A stretch of 64,000 nt of DNA from Bilabrum cf. latius (Eukaryota; Bigyra: Bicosoecida; Bigyra; Bicosoecida): assembly GCA_965178125.1 (NCBI GenBank), contig OZ237751.1, positions 372,001 through 436,000 of the forward strand. Direction: 5' to 3'. A program made the translations under genes and the position numbers. Each line of letters begins with the position of its first letter. Position 1 is the first letter of the stretch. The notes under the pieces are model-generated. The model ran no database searches. It was not told where the DNA came from and was given only the letters and a program-made list of their open reading frames with translations. Shown in pieces: positions 38,601 through 50,716 of the stretch.

Positions 38601-41600
38601 CACTCCTGCGATTGAGGCCCAGAGACTCCACCGTTCTTGCACTCGGCATGGGCCCTGAATGAGACCTGGCGGGCGATGGGCGCTGTTGGCCGCCGGGGCT
38701 CTGTCCGGTCAGGCCGCCGAGAGCCCGTCACACAGGCCACACACGCGTATGTGGCATGCACTGGAGTCGCTGGAACCACTGCTGTCCTGATACTAGAGCC
38801 CGCAGAGAGACTTTCAGCGTGATGATGAACCAAATTAAACCCAAGCTACCCAGAGCCCTCATCAGCTTGAATGAAGCCAGGCAGGTGCAAGACAACATCT
38901 GCTGCCCGCTCCCGTGACAGATCTGGCGGGCCTATGCACGCCGCCCAAAGCAGAACTTGCCGGCTTGGGGTCAGTGCATCTGCTTCAACAGCGGCATTTA
39001 CGCCGAAACTAGCTGCAGCACATTCATGCTCGCTCACCATTAGCCTTAGACTCTCTGGGGCACCAAGTCCGACCGCTGCGGGCCTAGCATCGCGGCGTGC
39101 ACCATTCGAAGCATCCAGTGCCCAGACCTCGTTCCCCTGAAGGCTGCGGCCAGCCTCAGCACTGAAGACCAGTCTTGGCATGAGATTTTCCCCAAGCAGC
39201 TGAGTTGCTGTCTGGGTCGGCACGCTCGTCCCAAACAGCAAAACTGCGTCATGCGTCAGATTGCCTCCGCACCCAACTACATTGTGGGAATGGTACGGGC
39301 ATCGAATTGCCGAATCCAAACCTGCATGCAGTAAGCCATTGTGAGACGCAAGACTGCGACTGATAAGTTCATGCAGATCTGTGAGAGTGCGCCCGAGTGC
39401 CATTTTGAGTGCGTCGCTGTGATTCGAGCGAGATGCGTCTTGGATACGACCAAGCATCCGCACAACCGGAATTCGCCCATGCGGACTGAGAGGCCACAGC
39501 CGAGAGTGCGGCTTCAGTCGCTCGCCATCAGCAGTATTGACGGCAGCTGCGATGCTGAGTACAGTTGAGTTTAATTCTCCAAGGTCTTGAATTACCACGT
39601 GGGATGGGCCAACTGAAAGGCCGGGCCCGCAGCGGCTCCCACCGTCAGATCGAGCAGTGCATGCAAGCCGCAACTGCCCGGCATCAATCGCAGCGGCAGA
39701 CACCGCATTATGCCCGACCACACTTGCTCTTGTTGCATACAGGGCTCCGTGCATATCTTCCATCGCGCTACCGTCCGCAGCAAGCCCCGGCTCCTCGCTC
39801 AATCGAAGGCTCCAGACAGCATCCACAACGGCAGCGGTCGAGTTCAGTCCGCTCGATAGGCTCTCCTAGGCCTACACGTCAAAGACCAACACCTAGGTAG
39901 ATTCGCCCCCAGATGCACACCCAGAGTCCACACGGACCAGCACCTGCGTGCCATTGAACGCATGTGAATCTAGACTGGCAGGGTCCGCTGCTCCTCGTGC
40001 CATCCACTGGCCGAGCCGAGCGCCGCATGCTGTGGCGTAGCCTGGCAGAGCTACATCGAGCGACTACCAAGCCCGCACGTGTATCTCCGCTGGAGTGTGC
40101 AGGCTGGCGTCCAGCTCAAGAACCTGGATAACACCTTGGCCTTCAAACGCACCCGGGGCACCAACTGCAAGCAAGCATCCGTCGGGGCCTAGCATGGCAC
40201 CATGAGTCTCAGTCTGAAAGAACGCAGACGGTTCGAGTGGCTGGCAATGCAGCCATAGCACAGATTGTCCCCAATCTGCAGGTCCACCAGTCGACTAGAC
40301 CGAAGGAACACCCTGCTTGCCTGGCTCCAGAGCCACAGCGGTTGACCCGGGTGGCAGCATGTATTCATCCCCATCTGCGCTCCTTGCCACTCTAGCGTCC
40401 GGCAGGTATGGATCACTCGATATAGGCGCTGCCCGTGCGCGTAGTTGGTTTGCCACACTTGGAATCAATACGATCCAGGCCCTTCCTACTTCAGGCACAT
40501 CGCTGCGTGAATTGCTGGTACTTTCTCCAATTGCAAGCAGTGCAGTGAGAGGCAGCTGCACCGCTCCCCGTAGGCCGCCATCTGTGAGGGCAGACGAGAG
40601 GAGGGTGAAGCTGAAACTAGATCCCAGCTGCCGGTTGGCGTTGGATGCGGCCACGGAGCTATTCCAGGTCTTGCCAGTCAGAAGATGCAGGAGCTGGAGA
40701 TTTGCTCGAGCGATTTCTGATGTCTCAATCCCACCCCCCATGGACGGTGGCAGGCGATGGAGCGAACGAAGAGACAACACACCCTCAATAGCCCCAGGAT
40801 TGTGTGGAAAAGGTACCAGCAGCTGATGGGCTACCATCAAAGACTATGCATGAAGCGGCTAGGTGCCAACCCAAGGCACCGAAGACCCCGTCGATTGACC
40901 AGCAGCTGGATTCATGGATACACGTACCCCATGCTACACCAACTCGCTACCTGCAAGTGTCCTATATCCGCGGACGGGCATCTCACATACAGCCTGGCTC
41001 ATGCCCTCAAGGCAATTCTCAACGAATGAAAGCTCGCCGCCCTTGGAAAGATCAATGATCCAGCAGCTTGAATTACCTGTGGACGACACGGTGAGGCCAA
41101 ACTACCCCGGCTTTGTCGCAGTCGACACCGGCCTCCACGGTGCCGGACCTATGCAGGCTTTGCAGGGCAATGGGACGTCGTGATCTACCGAGACCTCGGA
41201 TGACAGCAGCACGCCGGGAGTGGAGGCATCTCCCTCGATGGCGGAGAGAAGGTCAGCGCACTCACTGCAGATGCCTAGATGCGCGGAACTGGCGTTGGAT
41301 TGAAGAATCACATACGCCTGGCCGATCTGGGCATTCTATGGAACCCTTAGTAGCTACTATATGAACATTAACTCGGCAAAGGAGTCTACCACTGCAACGC
41401 CAGCTCCTTCTGCTCTCGATAGAAGTCCTTGGTATCGACAGCTGTGATCAGCCTCACCGATCCCTGCTGCACCGTACGAAGTGGTTCGGTAGCACGACCA
41501 CAGGGCCGCTGGAGACTGACCCCATGCCCACCGCCGAGAGCCTCCCAGCACCCAACCCTCGGGACATATCCTTGGCGACGCGTAAGCTAGGAATGAGTCT

Positions 41601-44600
41601 GGGACCTGCATGGCAGAAACGGTGCCATGCGTCTCGTTGCATGGGATACACTGGCCTTCAATTTGTTGCTTTTGGCCTGCTTGGCATGCCAACGGCGGCT
41701 TCTCACACACGTACCGGCGCTGGTCATTGCACCGAGTCGAGATCCAGAGACCCCCTTCCGTATATCTGCCGCAGTTGTGCATGCTTCCAGCGGTTGGATG
41801 ACCTTGCACCCAGTTATTTGCTCCTCCATTGGCAATCAACAAACCGTCTTCCTCAATCCACTCCCACTGTTCAGCCACAACGAGATCATGAGCACCATGC
41901 CAACACTCTGAAGTGCCGGTTTCTCTCACACAAAAAGCATACACGTCTAGAGACTCATGCAGGGAGTTCAATGTGACCAGATGACTGCCTTGTGTCTAGC
42001 AGGCGTCACGGGCTTCGGTCCAATTCTTCCTTTCGGACCCAATCTGGTAGCAGCTGCTGCCATCCACTGCCGGAGACCAGCCTACAGGGCAACTGGGTTG
42101 TGCGACACTGGGGCACACTCCTTGCAGCGGTTCTAGCTAGTGGGTGCCATGCAGCTCGTGGTTTGCATGACTCATTGTGCGGCTGGCATTGTCACTGCCA
42201 GTGGTCGCAGTGTCAGCGGAGAGAGTAGGATGAGCTGCAGCCAATGATCCATTGGTGCTAGCAACGGAAAGAAGCTCGAGATGCTTGCCGACCTCGATAC
42301 CCTTGCCGGTGCCACCACTCAGTAACACCTGCAGGGTACCCAGCTAGGCCTAGTAGTCCACATGTGAATCCGGCCAGGAAGGTAATCGCACGACGTCGAA
42401 GACAGTGCCAGCCGGCCGAGTTCCACCATCATTGGATGGGCTCAAAGCGATATCGGCCTAGCCAATTGACGTACTATCATTAAAAGACCCGACATCGAGC
42501 ATGCTGGCACCATATCGCACGCACCAAGCGCACTTAAACGAGATCCATTGTGACTCTGCTTCGATGGCAAGGCCGCGTCTGAGGAGAATCTCGGCGTGGG
42601 CTACTAGCTCACCGTCGCTCCCAGGAATCACAGAGGTGAGATCTCGAACCAAATCATGGGCCGATGGCATGCCTAGGCAGACGACATAGAGGGTGTCATC
42701 TGAGTGACTTGAGTCCTCCTGAAACTCGATGCTGGACGACTCGCATGACACCCCACCGATCGCAACCACAATGGACTACTAATTAGCACCCAAAAATGAA
42801 GCACCTGTGCTGATGTAGTTGATTTGCATCCTTTGCTCCGCATTCATGCGCAGAAGAAAGCCGATCGAAGACGAACCATGACCAAGTTTACCCGGAACAT
42901 GGCAGCTCTGTGCGGTGCCCAGATCCTCCCGATGCCCCGATGGCCATGATGAATAACTCTTGCGCCAGAATCCCACCGCCGACTGGCTGTTTGAATTCAG
43001 TGTACCGTTGGTGAAGTTCTCAGCAGCACTAATCCATGAGGCGTGGCAGACTGGGGCAATGAGGGAGCTTGCCGGGCTTTTCGCGGCTTCTTCGGTCCTG
43101 TGCACCGCAGACATTAGGATAGCTGAAGCAGAGTCAATGAACTTGAGTACAGCAGCTGATCTCGTTGGAGCCCATCCACCCCAGCCTCTGTCCCACTCTG
43201 CAGCACTCATTCCGACCTGCAATCCCACAAGACCTCCTGGGTTGCCTTCGCGGCTGGAGTCAAGGTACACGCCCGCGGTGCTGGTGGCAATCGAGCCGCT
43301 CCCACCTGGCACTGCGGGCACGTCCAAGAATCGAGACGCGGCTTCAATGCTGTGGCCCCTTTGTCTTTGATCCTCGTACGCAGCTAGAGAAGCCTAAACC
43401 TGTGTCGTAAGGTTGTACAGAATTTGCGGCCCCCTCATGTACTACTGCCCAACCCCTCTTGCGTCCTGTGGAGCTGGCCATGCCGTAAGAGCGAGCTAAT
43501 CAAGTCCATCTAGGTACAGTGTCGCAGAAGCTCCGTTGTCTGGCGAGGACAGCAAAAGTATCGGCTGCATGCTCACGACATGTGCCTCACCACATGCTAG
43601 AGCGTACATGCGATCAGCGACGTTCCAGCGCTCTAAAGCCTCTGAGGAACGAGCTGGGGCTGCCGTGGAATTAAATGTAGCCTCAATCATGCTAGACATT
43701 CGAAGAGATGCGTAGAGGCTGTCACAGTCAGCATCTGGTGCCTCTGAGCTTCCACTGCTTGGTCCTGTGCGCACCCGTGCACCAGGGAGAAGGGCTCGCG
43801 AGAGGGGCGCGTCATGCCCATCCTGCTGCAGTGGGAATGATGGCTGGAAGATCGGAACGGCTGTCACTAGCTTGAACGTAGTATTAGAAGGTCTCTAATC
43901 TGCTAGACCTTTGTTCCTTGGAAGACTCGAAGACTCAATCACGGCCAGAACTGCCGCAGGTTGCTGCTGGCCAGAAATCTGCAACGCCGCCATTTCGCAG
44001 ACAGGCACGAACAGTCGATTTTGGTCAAAGCAGGGCCAGCTGCCAACACGATAGCTGTTTCCAGACCTTGTCGCTAGCGCGCATCGCCCCTCTTGAACAT
44101 CTTCGAGCGAGTTTTGACTGCCGCAGTACCAGCGGTGCTCAGTCCCACCGGACAGAGACCCTGCACCAATCCATGCCCAGAAATTCTAGCCGGCTTGGCC
44201 AAGGGCAGCGCTAAATGCCTGCCGACTGTCAGCATCAGAAGGCGGAGAGCACACAAGGTGGGCAGGCGGAAGCTCGATAGGGCCTAGAGTAGTGCACGCC
44301 TCTTCTGCTTGTCCAAAGCTCAGTTTATTCGGGCCGACTTTATAGCAGTGGTCCGTGCTGTAGGAGTTGCTGCCAATATTGAAATCTCCGCCATACCACC
44401 CCGTTGGGCATTTGTTTTTCTTGATCATCGCCTACGAAGACTCATGAATCTCTTCAAATCCTACGGCGAGCACAGTGCGATGGACAGTGCTGCTTGCAAA
44501 TCCATCAATCGGATCAAACAGCTAAGGCCCGTCTCCTGACGAGCCGATCATCGCCGGAACGTGGTCAACCTATGCAACCAGCGCGATTGACTGTCCAAAC

Positions 44601-47600
44601 CCCTGAATCGTTGCATCGGCGGGCGACCTGCTGGCAGCAACACCTGCCCCACCTACGCCTACGACCCACGGGTACTTTCGCGCTAAACCAGGGCCCGCGT
44701 CATCTGGATACATAGGATCGATTCGGGTAGCATGCGTGGCGGTGTACGATCTGCCAAAACGAGTGTGCTCGAAGACAACAGATACGACCACAACGGCTCC
44801 AATTCCGTGGTAGGCACCTGGTGCACCGACTGCGAGCTGCAGGAAGCCAGACTAACCTAACGTGTCACCGTTCTCCTGCTCCATGACTGCCATGCTGGCG
44901 CCAAACCTGCTCTCTTCAGCACAATCCAACGTGCCCTCTAGAGCCTCAGTGGTGGGAACTCCATTATATCCGCATGGCGTCAGGCGAAGCAGCACGTCAA
45001 CGTGACTGCTTGCAGTCCCAACCCCTTGGTGAAGCGAACCGGTGAGAGCAAATTGCGGCTGCATGAGGATGGATAGAACAAGCACCTCGCCTGTCTTACT
45101 TGCTGAATGGGCCCCTGGTGCACCAGCCAAGACTATTGATTCGAGTGGAACTGACTCAGAGTATCCGCCAGAAGTTCCGAGCGCAATCATGCTCGCCCCC
45201 AGGCCTGCTTCGATGCCACCGGTGGTGGTGCTGCAGCAAGCCTGCTACCCCTGTGACCAAGCCGACGTGCCGTTCTGGCTAGCGTTCGAACTTGAACTAG
45301 ATGCAGTACCAGCGGGAGCTGGTGCTGTTGCAGTGGTGACATTGCAGCACGGTCCGTTCGTAATTGCCGTTACACCGATCACTTGCACTCCAATGGTCGT
45401 GCCGCGTGATTGGAGTGCGGATTCAGGCGCGGACACTCGAGCAAACGGTGCAAGCAACACAACGGTAATACCCTAGAGAGTGCCATCGCGCTGGCCAGAT
45501 TGCTGCACCCCAATCAATGCAATAGAAACACTTCGAGAAATTACATGAAGGCTATCCCTAGGCGCCTAGTCGATACGACGAAGTGCAAAGTGCCTTCCTG
45601 TCCGCTCCAAGCTCTGAGCTGAAATCGGTACACTCATTGTAGCAGCAGATGCATTGCTAGGGTTCGTGGGTGGCGCGGTTAGGACTAGCCCAGTAGCCAC
45701 GAGCTCAGTTGCCGTCGCATTCATTGTGCCTGCGATATCGTTGCAACGCGTCGCATTGTCCATCTGTCGAGCTCGTCGGCATGCGCCTACCTCAAGGGCA
45801 GGAGTCAGGTCCAGCAAAGATGATATCTCCTGGAAAACATCAGGTGTCACGTCAGGAACTAAGCCCTTGGTACGTAAAAGAGGCAGGACTAGCGGTGCTG
45901 CTTCGAACATAACGCTCTGTGCGGTTTCAAAGGACCCAGATAGCACGGCTGCCGATGAGCCAGAGCCAGCCATCGCAGAAACGTTCACACCATTTGCCTC
46001 ATCGAGCTGCACGCATCCTGGGCACGCGACTTTGACTGTACCTACGACAGACTCGCGACCGTTGAATGGACCCGAGCTGGCCATGCAGCGAGGATCGTTC
46101 GCAGGCAGAGCAAGCCCCTGCCTTAGCTCCTCTGAAGCAAGAGCAGTGTCGTGCCACGCACCCACGCTGCACCCATCCACGATCACATCATAGGCCACAG
46201 TCACATCTGCAGGCCTATTCGTGGGCAAACCAGGAACATCAGGACCTTGTGGGAGACCCAAGCACATGGCCCACGCCCACCCACCCGAGTCTTCCCAAGG
46301 TCCCACCGCCACCTCGTGCTTGCCATCTTCCAGCAGCACCCTGGTGCGGTTGCGCACTACCCCCGGCCAAGGACCCATGGCTGCCACATCACAAGGCAGG
46401 CCGTTCACCATCACGTGCCGCAGGACAGCCCGGGCTCGACGTGATCCGAACATGGTTAGAGGTGGGAGTCGCTGGATGGACTCTTCCGCACGGCTGTGGT
46501 CATCGTGGTTCAACTATGGCGGCCACATTCGGAGCATCCCGCGAGGCATTTCTTCGGAAGCGTTTCGAATCAAACCAATCGACTATGGTGACATGCGATG
46601 CACAATGCTCGCGTTCTCGCCGGTTACACTAGGATCGATCCCGACCACCTCCAAGCCCGCAACCTCCACACCGGCTGGCATCCTAAGGGCGAGGAAGAAG
46701 CCAGACGATCCAGATCCATCTGTAGGTTTGGATGAACTCTTCCGTACAGACACTGAGAAAACACTCCGGCTGCTCTTTCCCGTCGTACTGCTAGTGGGCA
46801 GGATCAGGCCAAAACTGCGAGAGCCGTTCGTTGCAGACCAAGGCGATAGCAGCTGCCCAAAGGCTGCATCTCTGAGGATACCTGCTAAGTTCTTCTCTAT
46901 CGTTTCATCGACTCCATTGGCAGGGATGGCAGCTGGAATGGTGCCATTTGGTCCCTGTCTTTGCACTGAGCGAGTCATGTTCTCATTGCTCGAGGCAACA
47001 ACGCCACCCGGTCTGAGCCAGGCGTTGCTCAGGCGACCCATCATCTCATTGATGATGGAAACGCTCAGACCAGAGTCCAGCGGTGAAACTTCTGCTAGTT
47101 GGACCAATGAATCAACGCAACCCTACCCAAGGATCTGTTGAACCCTACCGTTCTGCTCCGAACGGGAGGCGATGCCATTTACGTCATGCAGTGGGAGCTG
47201 CAGTGCCGCCAAGACTGACGACGGCTAGCATTCGCCCGGGAGGCCTCCTCGCCCTATTGGCTGGTTCAGTGAGCCACTCGGTGAGGCACTGAAGGACCGA
47301 TTGCCGAGCGCGAGCTCCGGATGTCCGTCCAGTTCCTGCAAGCCGGGCTGGATCTCCGGGGCGCAGCCAGGCGTGCCAGTGTGCACTGCGTGATTATCCT
47401 TGTCTGTGGATGCCCCGTTGACACCGAATCCAAGGCATGGTCCTGCCTCGATGGTGCTCTTGGAGCTGTACTGTTCCATCGCAGGCTCGTGAGCGCGTGC
47501 AATTTTCTGATAGATCGGGACGGCTCCGCCCGCATGCGCTGCACCGTAGTACCGAAGGCCGTTGAGGGCAGCAGGGGGACTTGAAATGATCATCTCTGGG

Positions 47601-50383
47601 AATGAAGGGACCGACTGCAGAGGCGCACCCTACTGGGCGCTTGCATTTGTCTCCAGAGTCGGCGCTTGCAGCACCCATGGGACGTGGATTGCAGGAGTGG
47701 CAACTGAATCTGTCCAATCGTTCGGTGCGCTGTGGTGAGCTGTCTCGTTGATCACGAGAATGCCACTAGCAGGGGCCACGCACGGATCAGCCGCAGCCAG
47801 CCAGCTCTCTAGCGTATCGTTGAATAGCTGCCCACCTGCTGCGAGGCCGCCCGATTCAACGCGCCACAGCTGCCGCTCAAGATGTCGGCACCGTGGCTCC
47901 ATCGAGTTCAGGTGTTGCTTCGCGGGCCTGTCTCTGCGACTTGCGCCGGGACGACCCCCAAGGCTGGCAGATCCAGAGCCCAGCCCAGGCGGAAACAGCC
48001 AAAGCCGGCCGGTTGCGTTGTTCCCTGACATGGCACTCCGCAGGTCTCCATCGGTCGACTTGGTCTTGGCCTCAAAAACTCTCCAGACCATGCCCTCGTC
48101 CGGATGCCCTGCGTCTGCTAAAGGTGCAAAGCCGGGGATGATGTCAGATGTCTAGATCAGAGTGACTCCGGCATCCATAGGCGAGGGCACGCCGCCCACT
48201 GTCTGCGGCTCGTCGCTGCCAGACATGAGCTTCAGAGTATCGAGCGCCCTGCGGTACAGGCCGCCGAGCCCCACGCTGCCCAGCGAGACCAGCGGAGACA
48301 CCGCCTCAGCAGCCGACTACACGGTGGCATGGATTGGCCGCAGGCAGTAAGCATCCCTGCTTCCACTCGATCCCATCTGGTACCAATCGATGCTTGCCAC
48401 CCCAGTGTCCCGATAGGCAATCTCATCGTGGTCTTGGGCCAGAAAGTAGTTGCGGACCAAGTTGACACGATCGCCGGTTCCAGTTCCAATCCAGGAAGCT
48501 GGACCCACAGGCGGAGCATCGCTTGGGATGCCCCCGCCCTGCTAGGCGCTGCCATCGTCTACTCGCCGGTACGGGCTGTTATTACCCGCCGAGACCAGCC
48601 CGAGCTCGACCTTGTGACTGCCGCTGATGGAGGCCATGAACTTGGCTCCCATGACCGTGCGAGGGGCTGCCAGCACGCCGGCAAATTCCCCTCGATGACA
48701 GTCGGCCCAAGCTGCCGCCCGATTCGCGCTATGTAGCACCGCAGCGCACATGGTGGGATCCTCCGGCCACACGACAGACGGGTGCATATGCCCAGTTCCT
48801 GCAGTCAGGTTGCAGTGTGCGGGGGCGCTGCTGGGCAGGCGGTGGCGCGTGGCACTGACTGCCAGAAGGGCGCGCGGGCCATGCAGTAGGGCGCTGTTCT
48901 GCTTGGCCAGCTGGACCACCTGTGAAGCCTAGTCGCCTGAACGAGCTCCTCCTCTTCCAGTGGCGGCCGGCTCGACCGCGGCCTCCCGTCCGTGCACTAC
49001 GATCTGCGAGCCAAACCCAAGGACCAGCTCTTCGCCCCACGCAGGGAAAGTAAGCGAAGCCTTCCAGCTGTCACTACCGCTATCGTCGTGGCTAGCGTCG
49101 TAGTCGAGGGATACTGCCGGGGGCAAGAATTGGCTCGTCGCATGGCCGCTCACTCTCGGTCCTTCGATCACGGCGTAGGAAGCAATCACAAAGTCGGACG
49201 ACTGCTTCTGCCCGTTGACTGATCGTTTGTTCCAACGCTCTGCAATGGTAGTGAGAATAATTGCCCCTTGACCATCGAGCAGGCCGGGCGCTCCGACGGC
49301 AAGGACAAACGGCTATGCGCAGTCCACGTGATCGCTCCAAGTGGCCGCCACCAGGTGGCTGCATCGGGCTCGGGTCGTGTCTCTCGCTCCGCTTTGCATG
49401 TAGTCTGCATCCACTAACGCAACTGCTACACCGATGGCTGCCCCATCTTGCGTCAGGGTGGATGGAAACCCGCCAGCCCGACCGTCCATTCCTGACACCA
49501 GACGCGTAGCACCGGTTTGCAGCCAGTCTTGGGGGTAATACGAACCCCGGGTTCCATTGAATAATACACGTGCGATAACCAACCCCCCCGACCCGTACCC
49601 GCGGCCTCTTGGCGTCTCGGGGGAGCTTTGCAGACCACCGACACCCGCAGCTCCCGCGCCTGGAATCCCGGCAGCGAGGATCAACGCGCGGCTCTCACTC
49701 CCGTGAATGCGTGATAGCTGCTTACTGTAGCTACCCAGTGTAGTAATCGAAGAACCAAATCGATCGCCCGTTCGAAGCGCCCCTTGAAGCGCGATAGACC
49801 CGAGCATCGCTACTGGTGCAATGGACCCAGATTGAAAAGCCGGATGCCTTAATGTTGCCACTACAATGCCTCCTGGCCTGCTCGCCGCAAGCGACTGCCT
49901 ATTGGTGCTGATACCAAACTGATCCAGGCTGGGGAGCTCTGGGAGTCCAAGCAACACGGTCCGAGAGCAGCTTTCGAGCTCTTCGCCACAGGATTGTCCA
50001 CCCTACTCTTGGTATGCGCAAATTCCCCGGTCCTTGTCACTTAAGCCACCGCATTCAAAAAGATTATCGTTCACTAAATGTGTGAAGCCAATGGGATTCC
50101 TGTTGGCGTGCTAATAGGCCCGGGCATGGCTGCACACCGACGACAGTTCTTGGACACCCCGAGGGCCAGATGCGGCCTCTTGGTCCATAAAGGCACGGGT
50201 TGACTCGTTGCTGCATACTTGCACTAGTAAATCAATAGAATGAAGCCCAAGTCCAAAAGAGCGCGAGTCTTGGCGCGTTTGTAGGCTTGACTGGCCAGCT
50301 AGAGCACAACCGCAGCCAACTGCGAGCAGTGCCAGACGTATTGCTTTCGCAGCGAGCGCAAGCTTGGGAATCGAAATTATCAT
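10091..50383 (-). CDS. giant multidomain cell-surface protein, about 13,430 aa, single exon, about 90 in-frame TAG codons
   Basis: One minus-strand frame runs 40,293 bp from ATG 50381-50383 to TAA 10091-10093. TGA at 50450-50452 closes the frame upstream. I followed the frame by hand through the stretches between TAG codons and found no TAA or TGA; 65 TAGs were placed from fragment ends and more lie between. Residues 1-30 form a signal peptide (MIISIPKLALAAKAIRLALL). Approximate order after that: FG-GAP-like repeats with VGAPG motifs (from 143; also near 361, 1751, 1851 and 3411); C-type lectin folds (1986-2160, 2765-2945, near 4888-4981 and 6065-6365); PAN-like module (4352-4435); SUEL-type lectin (5362-5435); Ser/Thr/Pro linkers; IPT/TIG-like repeats (9680-11000); Cys-rich module (11250-11520); eight or nine membrane segments (11529-12925); basic Ser/Lys/Arg-rich tail to 13430. 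The layout suggests a giant adhesion receptor or channel at the cell surface. Neighbour on the same strand, 6889-9615, is also secreted. Function is inferred; an undetected small in-frame intron cannot be excluded. Confidence 0.85.
11609..15810 (-). other. multi-helix membrane domain of the giant protein
   Basis: Hydrophobic helices are visible in the frame near 15795-15730 (LLIGALILLAIAGVLY), 15700-15640, 15520-15420 (possibly two), 14060-14010 (IGLSFLVISFLV), 13720-13650 (FPMLFGFSLLVPLMVYGLV), 13520-13425 (TVFQLFCMLCVLLISLGL), 11795-11735 and 11680-11612. The segment FLYNGLTDDHKYWEAVNLMRKA between helices resembles the conserved loop of C-terminal membrane domains on large algal and oomycete Cys-rich surface proteins, some of them annotated as TRP-like. 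Long hydrophilic loops separate the helices. Confidence 0.6.
15830..16640 (-). other. Cys-rich (ephrin-receptor/GCC2-like) module of the giant protein
   Basis: Paired cysteines in CLPCPTGAICGG, a GYRRLEW segment, FIRCETEGVCRG, then EGCVEGHQGIIC and KC-TAG-PGYFKN with CVPCP occur just before the first membrane helix. This juxtamembrane arrangement is common in large protist surface proteins. TAG codons at complement 15887 and 15878 fall inside the last repeat. The residue before PGY in such Cys-rich repeats is often Gln. Confidence 0.65.
17400..21352 (-). other. IPT/TIG-like repeat region of the giant protein
   Basis: Several segments show the immunoglobulin-like IPT/TIG pattern: ITPTEAGPDEEITIRGEGFG followed by LTVGGVPC; a copy near 18900 with CGASFG and LTFGGRPCTG; one near 20000-19960 with ILTGEGFG; and one near 20430 with GQYFGF and SIGGLQC. 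Repeated phrases such as VVMRTG link them. These domains are usually extracellular and structural or adhesive. Confidence 0.65.
19176..19301 (-). repeat. three 42-bp repeats coding a Ser/Pro/Thr linker
   Basis: Three imperfect 42-bp units (19176, 19218, 19260) lie in frame inside the giant gene. They encode alternating SPS, TPS and SVTP segments. Because 42 is a multiple of three, the frame is kept. The product is a probably O-glycosylated flexible linker between IPT-like regions. A second Ser/Thr/Pro linker without clean DNA repeats occurs near 22740-22870. Confidence 0.75.
34080..34310 (-). other. SUEL-type (galactose/rhamnose-binding) lectin domain in the giant protein
   Basis: The segment CDAPGVRSIVETACVGKQEC, followed by TVQ, then DPCIGVVKQFAVSVVCRPSW, has the cysteine spacing and the DPC.G..K.L.V.Y.C ending of the SUEL lectin family. 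It implies carbohydrate binding, in keeping with the C-type lectin folds elsewhere in the protein. Confidence 0.6.
41357..42110 (-). other. C-type lectin domain in the giant protein, interrupted by a TAG
   Basis: The fold starts CPVGWSPAVDGSSCYQI and continues NWTEARDAC-TAG-TQGSHLVTLNS. It ends with WEWIEEDGL, NNWVQGHP, NCGRY, GLWISTRCNDQ and RYVCEKP, a complete C-type lectin pattern. The TAG at complement 41996 lies in the ARxAC-x-xxG helix of the fold, where Gln is common. A second, more divergent lectin-like fold starting RICPEGWVLGG follows and contains a TAG-TAG pair at 41357 and 41354. Confidence 0.8.
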
Positions 50384-50716
50384 TGTTTCCTCGATGAGGC
50401 AATTCAAGTGCTTCGGTACGCTGCCTTTTGCAAAGCTTCGTTGCAGCGATCAGATTCTATGGCTGCCCAATGAACGGTGCAGACCACAAGCCCGGCCGCA
50501 GTGCACGCGCTGACGGCACCACTGGCAGTACTACCCGGACCGACCGCAATGACGCGCAGTGCACCCAACTACTGCTAGTTCACGCACAATGGGATGACTT
50601 GGCTAACGCAAAGAATAAATAAAAACTTATTCGTTGCTGCGCACGCCTGAGTGTGAACTTCGTTCTGTCCATACTTCCGATAGAAGTGCAGCGCTAGACC
50701 ACACCAGGTTCAATCA
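50384..50716. promoter_or_regulatory. spacer upstream of the giant gene, probable promoter
   Basis: 333 bp lie between the giant gene's ATG and the TGA of the upstream minus-strand gene, so its promoter must fall largely here. No TATA box or repeated element stands out to me. Confidence 0.4.

Noticed and set aside
10091-50383. The many short minus-strand fragments as separate genes or pseudogene pieces
   Set aside because: All lie in one frame, separated only by TAG with no TAA or TGA. Domains such as the C-type lectin fold continue across the TAGs.
10091-50383. Introns hidden around each TAG of the giant gene
   Set aside because: The frame is the same on both sides of every TAG, and family motifs run right up to and through them. 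Dozens of introns all of length divisible by three and each holding one TAG are implausible.
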